From positions 1-14,805 of the forward strand of contig CAJTPH010000027.1 of NCBI GenBank assembly GCA_910578215.1: DNA of 14,805 bases, given 5' to 3'. Both the position numbers and the translations under genes were made by a program. This DNA comes from an uncultured Acetatifactor sp. Its GTDB lineage: Bacteria > Bacillota > Clostridia > Lachnospirales > Lachnospiraceae. Below the pieces are notes generated by a model, which saw only the letters and a program-made list of their open reading frames with translations, was not told the origin of the DNA and made no database searches. Each line of letters begins with the position of its first letter. Within the stretch, counting starts at the first letter, position 1. Below are positions 1 to 5,304 of this stretch, piece after piece.

Positions 1-95
1 TGTCATATCTTGATTCTTACCAAAAAAGAGGTATTTTTTTCCAAAGACACAAACTTTTTTACACTACCAGTTTAGACACACCTATTTTAACTTTT
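1..95 (-). mobile_element. Possible insertion sequence end (IS256-like), truncated by window edge
   Basis: This AT-rich stretch read on the minus strand carries GTGTGTCTAAAC and GTGTAAAAAAGTTTGTGTC, resembling the terminal region of IS256-family elements. It ends at the window edge with an ATG followed by ACA (positions 6 to 1), which could be the start of a transposase beginning Met-Thr. No transposase sequence is inside the window, and the terminal repeat cannot be matched to a partner end. The call rests on resemblance alone and may simply be AT-rich intergenic DNA. Confidence 0.25.
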
Positions 96-120
96 GTTTA
101 TCTGATAAATGGGGAATTAT

Positions 121-480
121 TTATTCTTCAAGCCATTCCAAATACTCATCATGGGGAAATGGTCTTTTCCAACCCACCTCATTTGCCTGTGCTTTCAGCA
201 ATAAATCTTTTTTCTTCCTGAGCAGTTGGCGGTTCATCTTTCGGAGAACATACGCCGCACCCATTTGGCTGTCTGAGCCATCATAATAGTCATCAAACAA
301 GAACGAAAACAACAAATCCGCTAAATCCTCGTCATTTTGATATTCCATAAAAAAGGTTTCTATCTGCTTGCTAAATTGGTAGCAGCTTTGTACCAAATAT
401 TCGTACAAACGCTCCTTATCCCACGTTCCATCCACAATGGGACAATCTTTCTGCAAGTCCTCCCAAGTTTTGTAATACAT
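121..480 (-). CDS. Hypothetical protein, 119 residues, mildly acidic
   Basis: I do not recognise this family. The product is soluble, with no signal peptide or membrane segment, and is rich in aromatic and acidic residues in the first two thirds (an FLFDDYYDG stretch near residues 60-69) followed by a basic helix-like segment (RKMNRQLLRKKKDLLLKAQ, about residues 80-98). The start is well supported: AAGGAG at 488-493 lies 7 bases upstream of the ATG, and a promoter lies further upstream. It sits between a possible insertion sequence end and remnants of mobile genes, so it may be cargo of an accessory element. Small acidic proteins in such settings are sometimes immunity proteins or antitoxins, but no partner toxin is visible and this is only a guess. 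Confidence 0.75.
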   Translation of the reverse strand: MYYKTWEDLQKDCPIVDGTWDKERLYEYLVQSCYQFSKQIETFFMEYQNDEDLADLLFSFLFDDYYDGSDSQMGAAYVLRKMNRQLLRKKKDLLLKAQANEVGWKRPFPHDEYLEWLEE

Positions 481-514
481 GATTGCACTCCTTATCAGTT
501 AGTTTGCTGACCCA

Positions 515-543
515 AGTATAGCACATCTCCCCGCCGCAGACAA
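515..543 (-). promoter_or_regulatory. Sigma-A type promoter for the 119-residue gene
   Basis: On the minus strand TTGTCT (538-543) and TATACT (515-520) are separated by exactly 17 bases. The predicted transcript starts near 508, giving a leader of about 28 bases with the AAGGAG ribosome site inside it. Confidence 0.6.
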
Positions 544-629
544 TCTCCGTTCTATCTCCGTCCCTTGACCGTCTGGATTTTTGCCGTTGCCATTTCGCTG
601 CCGAAAACGGGGAACAGGATTTACAGATA

Positions 630-806
630 ATGAAGTCATTTATAAGAAGTGAACGACATGAAGCGGCACAGGAAAGCGCAAGGGAAACAGCGAAAAGAAT
701 GATAAAAAAAGGTAAAATGTCACTTGATGAAATTGCGGATTATGTTCCTTCGCTATCACTTGAGGAATTAAAGGAACTTGAAGACGAGGTTATGCAGTTA
801 GCATAA
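630..806 (+). pseudogene. C-terminal remnant of Rpn/PD-(D/E)XK transposase-like protein
   Basis: The 58-codon frame ends in a helical, charged tail: an ERHEAAQESARETAKRMIKKG segment followed by KMSLDEIADYVPSLSLEELKEL. Tails of this kind (a charged helix, a short 'K-G-K-[ML]-S-x-[DE]-E-I-A' element, then 'S-x-E-E-[LV]') are typical of the C-terminus of Rpn-family recombination-promoting nucleases and PD-(D/E)XK transposases in gut Firmicutes. The nuclease domain is absent: the frame stays open upstream of 630 but the sequence there does not resemble one. No ribosome site precedes the ATG at 630. It is probably a decayed fragment ending just before an intrinsic terminator. A short independent protein cannot be excluded. 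Confidence 0.45.
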
Positions 807-845
807 TCAATCCTGTTAATCAAAATCAAATATGGTAACAGCGTT

Positions 846-884
846 AGGGCATATAGAAACAGAAATCTATATGCTCTCTTTTTT
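846..884 (+). terminator. Rho-independent terminator
   Basis: A 12-bp stem (846-857 with 866-877, including one G-U pair) encloses an 8-base loop and is followed by CTTTTTT (878-884). It lies 40 bases after the stop of the transposase-like remnant and would close that transcript. Confidence 0.75.
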
Positions 885-901
885 GCCATTAAGGAGGAAC
901 C

Positions 902-1167
902 ATGGGCGACAACATTCAGACCAACACCACATGGCGCTTAACGTCCAGTTTGCAAAAGAAGATTGATAAGATATCAGGCGGTATTGGTATTGTGATTCCA
1001 TCGAGGACATCTGTGAGCGCACCGGCTTTAGCCGGAGCAAGGCGAAGTCCATGCTGTTCGAGATGCGCCGGAAGCGGGCAGTCTCACCTTGTGACCGTAT
1101 GCTGTATATGGATGCCATCAGACAGCCACCGGGTAAAGATAATCAGGGCAGCTGCCGGGACTCTTGA
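902..1167 (+). pseudogene. Decayed fragment of a sigma-70 family protein (region 4)
   Basis: The frame from 970 to the stop at 1165-1167 encodes RRYWYCDSIEDICERTGFS followed by RSKAKSMLFEMRRK. This matches the helix-turn-helix of sigma-70 region 4 (pattern 'RYWY..SI.EI....G.S.SKVKS.LFR.R..L'), as in the small sigma-like proteins common in Lachnospiraceae. The same frame is closed just upstream by TGA TAA at 964-969, so the rest of the sigma factor is missing, and the expected leucine after RRK is lost. A different frame begins at the ATG at 902 behind a strong AAGGAGG and runs to 1189, but its protein over the sigma region is the wrong frame and looks meaningless. I read the region as a rearranged junction of two gene fragments with no functional product. 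Roughly 807-1252 holds nothing else except the terminator at 846-884. Confidence 0.5.
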
Positions 1168-1201
1168 TAAATGGAGGGCGCTGTGGTAGGATTAAGAGGA
1201 T

Positions 1202-1207
1202 TATAAT
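1202..1207 (+). promoter_or_regulatory. Possible -10 element for the PAP2 phosphatase gene
   Basis: A perfect TATAAT lies 45 bases before the start codon at 1253, in an otherwise unexplained gap. No convincing -35 box stands 16-18 bases upstream, so any promoter here would be weak or activator-dependent. Confidence 0.3.
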
Positions 1208-1252
1208 ATTTCGGAGAGGCATTTTTGTGCGTTCCGGAAAAGGAGTTTTGGC

Positions 1253-1825
1253 ATGACAGACGCTTTGAGTACTCTTGAGGGCAGTATTCTGCTGTTTATT
1301 CAGGATTCGTTGCGGTGCGGTTTATTGACTCAGTTCTTTGTATTTGTGACGAAGCTTGGAAACGCGGGATTTGTCTGGGTGACGATGTCGCTGATTCTGC
1401 TGCTGGTTCCCAAGACCAGAAATGTGGGCGCCATGGGGATTCTGGCGCTGATGTTTTCACTGCTGGTGAACAACCTGCTTTTAAAAAACATAGTGGAGAG
1501 GAGCAGGCCCTTTGACGTGATTGAGGCGCTGACGCCTTTGGTGGAGAGACCCCGGGACTTTTCGTTTCCGTCCGGGCATACGGCCAGCTCTTTTGCCGCG
1601 GCGGGGGTGTTTTTCCGCAGGCTGCCCAAGTGGCTGGGGGTGCCGGCGCTGCTTCTTGCGGTTTTGATGGGGCTTTCACGGCTTTATGTGGGCGTGCATT
1701 ATCCCACCGACGTTCTTGTGGGGCTGCTGAGCGGTCTGGTGTTAAGCGTGGCAGCGGAGAAAATGGTGGATGCTTCCGAAGCGGGCGGCGGGATACGGGA
1801 TATGTGGCGCGGCAGGCGGCGGTAA
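1253..1825 (+). CDS. PAP2 superfamily phosphatase, undecaprenyl-diphosphatase (BcrC/PgpB) type
   Basis: This 190-residue membrane protein carries all three PAP2 motifs: K78 with RP at 85-86 (KNIVERSRP), PSGH at 106-109, and SRLYVGVHYPTD at 142-153 with H149 as the usual nucleophile and D153 its partner. Hydrophobic segments lie near residues 26-52, 58-77, 128-141 and 154-168. Known relatives dephosphorylate lipid pyrophosphates at the outer face of the membrane; small single-domain proteins of this type include BcrC, which recycles undecaprenyl pyrophosphate and lowers bacitracin sensitivity. AAAGGAG at 1239-1245 supports the start. The next gene follows after only 27 bases and the Bce-like module lies just beyond, which fits a role in lipid carrier recycling. 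The exact substrate cannot be read from sequence, and phosphatidylglycerophosphate phosphatase is an alternative. Confidence 0.88.
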   Translation: MTDALSTLEGSILLFIQDSLRCGLLTQFFVFVTKLGNAGFVWVTMSLILLLVPKTRNVGAMGILALMFSLLVNNLLLKNIVERSRPFDVIEALTPLVERPRDFSFPSGHTASSFAAAGVFFRRLPKWLGVPALLLAVLMGLSRLYVGVHYPTDVLVGLLSGLVLSVAAEKMVDASEAGGGIRDMWRGRRR

Positions 1826-1852
1826 GGCGGATTATATTTTTGGAGGTACGGC

Positions 1853-2527
1853 ATGACGGGCAGGGTTTACGGTATATTCAAAAACAAAAGGGTCAGCCCG
1901 GCGAAGCTGGAGGCATTTGGATTTGTGCGCGGAGAGTCCGGTTACGTGTATGAAAGGATCTTGGAGGAAAGCGGATTCAGGCTTACGGTCTGTGTGACAG
2001 GTCAGGGAGAGGTCTTGACGGAAATGCTGGACCCCGCCCTGAACGAGCCGTACACCCTGCATCTTGTGGAGGATGCGGCGGGAAGCTTTGTGGGCGGAAT
2101 CAAGGTTCAGTATGAGGAAGTCCTGAGGGAAATTGCGGACAGGTGCTTTGAGCCGGATGTGTTTAAATGCGGGCAGGCAAAGGAGCTGATTGCCTATGTC
2201 AGGGACGTCTACAGGGATGAGCCGGAATTTCTGTGGAAGAAATTCGATGGCAATGCCGTATGGAGAAGGAAGGATACCGGGAAATGGTACGGTGTCCTTC
2301 TCACCGTCTCAAAGCGTAAGCTGGGAATCGATTCTGACGATATGGCGGAGGTTCTTGATTTTCATATTCAACCGGAGGAGCTGGAGAGAATTGCCGACGG
2401 CAGGAGGTACTTTCCCGGCTATCATATGAATAAAAAGCATTGGTGCTCGATTATTCTGGACGGTTCCGTGGCGTTTGAGGAGGTCTGCCGAAGAATAGAT
2501 GACAGCTATGCCATGGCAGCCCGGTAA
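1853..2527 (+). CDS. MmcQ/YjbR family protein with N-terminal extension
   Basis: The C-terminal half (about residues 105-224) is a YjbR domain: a 'FLWKKFDGNAVWRR..TGKWYGVL' strand region and the closing RYFPGYHMNKKHWCSIILDG motif (residues 185-204), ending in a helix with DDSY. YjbR proteins have a CyaY-like fold and are annotated as DNA-binding, though their role is unproven. The first 100 residues form an extra domain seen in some clostridial members and are not recognised beyond that. GGAGG at 1842-1846 is 6 bases before the ATG. The gene follows the PAP2 phosphatase by 27 bases and is probably co-transcribed with it. The biochemical function is unknown. Confidence 0.82.
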   Translation: MTGRVYGIFKNKRVSPAKLEAFGFVRGESGYVYERILEESGFRLTVCVTGQGEVLTEMLDPALNEPYTLHLVEDAAGSFVGGIKVQYEEVLREIADRCFEPDVFKCGQAKELIAYVRDVYRDEPEFLWKKFDGNAVWRRKDTGKWYGVLLTVSKRKLGIDSDDMAEVLDFHIQPEELERIADGRRYFPGYHMNKKHWCSIILDGSVAFEEVCRRIDDSYAMAAR

Positions 2528-2621
2528 GCAAAAAGGACTGTTGCGCACCGGAAAATCCTGGCAGAGGAGGCTGCGGCGGCAGAAAAATCCCGGACATACA
2601 GGAGATATTGAGGGAATGTTT

Positions 2622-3332
2622 ATGGACAATAAGGAAAAGACCTTCAAGGAAAAAGCGCATATTATGATAGTGGAGGATGACGCCGCTCTGGCCGGAGAGA
2701 TCGGGCATTTTTTGGAGCGGTGGGGATATTTCGCGTATATTGTCAGGAATTTTGAAGAAATTATCAGGGAGTACGGGCAGGTGAAGCCGTGCCTGGTTCT
2801 TATGGATATCAATCTCCCCTTTTATGACGGCTTTTATTGGTGCAGGAGGCTTAGAGAGGTCTCGGATGTGCCCGTGCTGTTTATAAGCAGCCGGGGAGAG
2901 GACAGCGACAAGCTGCAGGCATATGCCCAGGGGGGCGACGACTATATAGAGAAGCCCTTCCGGCTGGAGCTTCTTCAGGCAAAAATAGAGGCGGTTCTGC
3001 GCAGGACCAATGCCAGACCGGCGCTGGAGAGGATATATTTGACCGAGGAGGTATACTTTGAGCCTGTGAGCATGAGCCTCTTTGCCGGCGGACAGGCAAT
3101 TGACCTGACCAGGTCGGAGCGGAAGATTCTGGCAAAGCTGGTGGAGCGCCGGGGCAGGACGGTAATGCGGGAGGAGCTGATGATGGCGCTTTGGAGCACG
3201 GACGAGTATGTCTCCGACGGCTCGCTGACGACCCTGGTCAGCCGGCTGCGCAGCAAGCTGTCTGAAAGCTGCGGCAGAGAGATTGTTATGACGAGGAAAG
3301 GGCAGGGGTATTATATTACATGCGGGGAATAA
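2622..3332 (+). CDS. bceR: OmpR-family response regulator, BceR-like
   Basis: This 236-residue regulator has a receiver domain (about 13-128) with acidic pocket E18/D19/D20, phospho-acceptor D62 in LMDINLPFYDG, S89/S90 in the switch position and K111 in KPF. A winged-helix DNA-binding domain follows (about 140-235, with SDGSLTTLVSRLRSKL and GQGYYI). The wording around D62 (MDINLPFYDGFYWC) is characteristic of the BceR group, which activates peptide-resistance ABC transporters. The frame is open back to an ATG at 2499, but that would overlap the previous gene and add a non-receiver leader. I prefer the ATG at 2622, with AGGG at 2611-2614 placed 7 bases upstream; 2616 is almost as good. Its stop overlaps the kinase start, so the two are translated together. 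The likely target is the promoter at 4408-4483. Confidence 0.9.
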   Translation: MDNKEKTFKEKAHIMIVEDDAALAGEIGHFLERWGYFAYIVRNFEEIIREYGQVKPCLVLMDINLPFYDGFYWCRRLREVSDVPVLFISSRGEDSDKLQAYAQGGDDYIEKPFRLELLQAKIEAVLRRTNARPALERIYLTEEVYFEPVSMSLFAGGQAIDLTRSERKILAKLVERRGRTVMREELMMALWSTDEYVSDGSLTTLVSRLRSKLSESCGREIVMTRKGQGYYITCGE

Positions 3333-4360
3333 CGATAGGGCATATGGTCAGATTTATCAAAAAGAAAAGCTTTTACGGGGGATTTTTGCTTAGCTGCATT
3401 ATCTATAATGCCTATTTTATATATCTGCTTCCTGATGTGAAGCTGCATTATTTGGCGTATTTGGATGTTTTTGCGGCGGCAGGTCTTATGGCCTGTTTTC
3501 TTTTTGGGTTTTACAGGTTTATGAAAGAGGAAAGGGAAAACGCGGGACAGGACGGCAGGGAGGTGGAGGCGCTGCAGGAGGAGCTGAAGAAGCAGTTTGC
3601 GCTGAATTGTGATCTGCAGGATTATATTGCCAGATGGTGTCATGAGGTCAAGCTTCCCCTGGCAGCGGCGCTTTTGATTGCGGAGCAGCTTGAGGACGGC
3701 AGGGAGAAGGACAAGCTGCGGGAGCAGCTGGAGCGTATCAACCAGCTGCTTGCCAACGCCTTGCTGGGCTGCAAGGTTCAGAGCAGTCTTTTCGACCTGC
3801 AGATACGCCCCGTGAGTCTGGCCGAATGCGTCAGGGCATCCATCCACAACAATCAGTTTTTCCTGATTCAGAAGCATTTTGAGCTGGAAATCCGGACGGG
3901 AGAGGAAATTGTATACACTGATAAGGCGTGGCTGACGTATGTGCTGGATCAGCTGGTGAGCAACGCAGTCAAGTATGCGGGGGAGACTGCCAGGCTGATT
4001 ATCAGGAGCGAGGAGATTGCTGATCAGGGGAAGCTGCGCGGCGGGAACAATGCGGGAGGCATAGCAGAGGACCGGGAGGCGGGGGGCAGGCTTGACAGCG
4101 GCGGCAAAGGATTCAGGCTTATTGTGGAGGACAGGGGTGCGGGCATAAAGGAGGAGGAGCTCAGGCGCGTGTTTGACAAGGGCTTTACCGGAAGTAATTA
4201 TCACAACGGGCAATACAGATCTACGGGAATGGGTCTGTACATGGCAAAGCTGATTACGAAAAGGCTGGGGCACGGGCTGACGGTGGATAGCGTTTACGGA
4301 GAATATACAAGATTTGTGATATCCTTTGCGGATAACAGAGAATATTTTTTTGCACAGTGA
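3320..4360 (+). CDS. bceS: Intramembrane-sensing histidine kinase, BceS-like
   Basis: Two membrane helices (about residues 20-38 and 46-66) are joined by a very short external loop, the layout of kinases that do not sense ligand themselves but rely on the partner ABC transporter. The dimerisation helix carries the phospho-histidine H108 in RWCHEVKLPL. The ATPase domain shows the N box (LDQLVSNAVKYA, N215), G1 (EDRGAGI, 270-276), the F box (FDKGFTG) and G2 (STGMGLYMAK, 302-310). A glycine-rich stretch at residues 231-264 sits between the N box and G1 and is longer than usual. The start at 3320 overlaps the regulator by 13 bases; an ATG at 3344 would give an N-terminus closer to typical BceS but has a poorer ribosome site. 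Confidence 0.9.
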   Translation: MRGITIGHMVRFIKKKSFYGGFLLSCIIYNAYFIYLLPDVKLHYLAYLDVFAAAGLMACFLFGFYRFMKEERENAGQDGREVEALQEELKKQFALNCDLQDYIARWCHEVKLPLAAALLIAEQLEDGREKDKLREQLERINQLLANALLGCKVQSSLFDLQIRPVSLAECVRASIHNNQFFLIQKHFELEIRTGEEIVYTDKAWLTYVLDQLVSNAVKYAGETARLIIRSEEIADQGKLRGGNNAGGIAEDREAGGRLDSGGKGFRLIVEDRGAGIKEEELRRVFDKGFTGSNYHNGQYRSTGMGLYMAKLITKRLGHGLTVDSVYGEYTRFVISFADNREYFFAQ

Positions 4361-4407
4361 TGGCAGCCGGGGCTGGCTTTTTACAGGCGGAAATATTTTG
4401 CGCGGGA

Positions 4408-4483
4408 ACCTTACGGAAAATGTAAGGTTACGGGCAAAGTGTAAGGCAGATGTAAGGATTTTTGAAGGGAGGGTGTTTATAAT
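4408..4483 (+). promoter_or_regulatory. Activator-dependent promoter with TGTAAGG boxes before the transporter genes
   Basis: TGTAAGG occurs three times on the plus strand, at 4421, 4440 and 4451; the last two are 11 bases apart, one helical turn. The first also forms an inverted repeat, ACCTTAC (4408-4414) with GTAAGGT (4422-4428). TTACGG precedes two of the boxes (4411 and 4428). A perfect -10 TATAAT lies at 4478-4483, but the expected -35 position (about 4455-4460) has no match and is overlapped by the third box. OmpR-family activators usually bind direct repeats next to or over a poor -35, so this is the likely site of the adjacent regulator. Confidence 0.6.
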
Positions 4484-4488
4484 AGGCT

Positions 4489-4511
4489 TGCAGGGTACAA
4501 ATAGCCCTGCA
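4489..4511 (+). other. Hairpin at predicted 5' end of the transporter mRNA
   Basis: TGCAGGG (4489-4495) pairs perfectly with CCCTGCA (4505-4511) around a 9-base loop. Transcription from the -10 at 4478-4483 should begin near 4490, so the stem would sit at the very 5' end of the mRNA and stop 2 bases before the ribosome site at 4514-4520. Such stems can protect mRNA from decay. A regulatory role is inferred only. Confidence 0.4.
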
Positions 4512-4527
4512 GAAAGGAAGAAAAGAA

Positions 4528-5304
4528 GTGAGCGATAAGGGAGTACAGACAGAAAAAATTGTGGAAATCAGGAATCTTGTAAAGGACTATGGGGGAAGGG
4601 GATTTCAGACCAGGGTGCTCAAGGGCATCGACCTGACCGTGTATTCGGATGACTTTATAGCTATTATGGGACCGTCAGGCTCCGGAAAAACTACGCTGCT
4701 GAATATTTTGTCGTCAGTGGACAAGCCCACCCTTGGGGATGTTCTGCTGGACGGCCAGGATATCACAAGGCTGTCCAACAGGGAATTGTCCAGGCTCAGA
4801 AGGGACAAGATCGGTTTTATTTTTCAGGATTACAATCTGCTGGATACCATGAGCCTGAAGGACAACATTGCGCTGCCTCTGACTCTGAACGGGGTGTCAG
4901 GGAAGGAGTGCAGCCGGAGGGTGGAGGAGCTGGCGGCGATGTTTGGCTTAAGGGAGCATCTGGAGAAATATCCATACCAGCTGTCCGGCGGTCAGAAGCA
5001 GAGGGGAGCGGCGTGCCGCGCACTGATCACCGAACCGGAGATCATCTTTGCCGACGAGCCCACGGGAGTCCTTGATTCCAAGTCGGGCAAGGATCTTCTT
5101 GACGCTCTCAGACGGGTGAACGACGAGGGAAAGGCCACGATTCTGATGGTGACCCACGACGCCTACTGTGCCTCCTATGCCAAGGACGTGTATATCTTAA
5201 GCGACGGCGCCATGAAGTGCAGGATTACCAGGGGCGGCAACCGGAAGGAGTTCTATGACCGGATTATGGAGACGCAGGTTTCCATGGGAGGTGATTTCAC
5301 ATGA
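4528..5304 (+). CDS. bceA: ABC transporter ATP-binding protein, BceA-like (antimicrobial peptide resistance)
   Basis: The 258-residue ATPase shows Walker A GPSGSGKT (48-55), Q-loop Q100, the signature LSGGQ (152-156), Walker B IIFADEP with catalytic E177, the D-loop (VLDSKSG) and switch H210. The sequence and length fit the MacB/BceA group that drives FtsX-type permeases; family members clear bacitracin- or lantibiotic-type peptides from lipid II-cycle targets and activate the partner kinase. The start is GTG, placed 7 bases after AAGGAAG (4514-4520). The stop overlaps the permease start by 4 bases (ATGA), so the two subunits are translationally coupled. The usual AAARAL after the signature reads AACRAL, a harmless-looking variation. 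Confidence 0.93.
   Translation: MSDKGVQTEKIVEIRNLVKDYGGRGFQTRVLKGIDLTVYSDDFIAIMGPSGSGKTTLLNILSSVDKPTLGDVLLDGQDITRLSNRELSRLRRDKIGFIFQDYNLLDTMSLKDNIALPLTLNGVSGKECSRRVEELAAMFGLREHLEKYPYQLSGGQKQRGAACRALITEPEIIFADEPTGVLDSKSGKDLLDALRRVNDEGKATILMVTHDAYCASYAKDVYILSDGAMKCRITRGGNRKEFYDRIMETQVSMGGDFT

Larger units (their letters stand above)
4361..4527 (+). other. Intergenic control region between kinase and transporter genes
   Basis: This 167-base gap separates the regulator/kinase pair from the transporter pair. It contains the TGTAAGG-box promoter and a 5'-terminal hairpin, both listed separately. No intrinsic terminator for the upstream kinase gene is visible, so some readthrough into the transporter genes is possible. 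Confidence 0.6.

Noticed and set aside
2499..2621. Upstream extension of the response regulator to an ATG at 2499
   Set aside because: It overlaps the YjbR gene, adds about 40 residues of basic, non-receiver sequence, and lacks a ribosome site, whereas 2616/2622 has one.
3311..4273. A 320-codon open frame on the minus strand
   Set aside because: It is antisense to the histidine kinase, which has all its catalytic boxes; the antisense product shows no recognisable domain.
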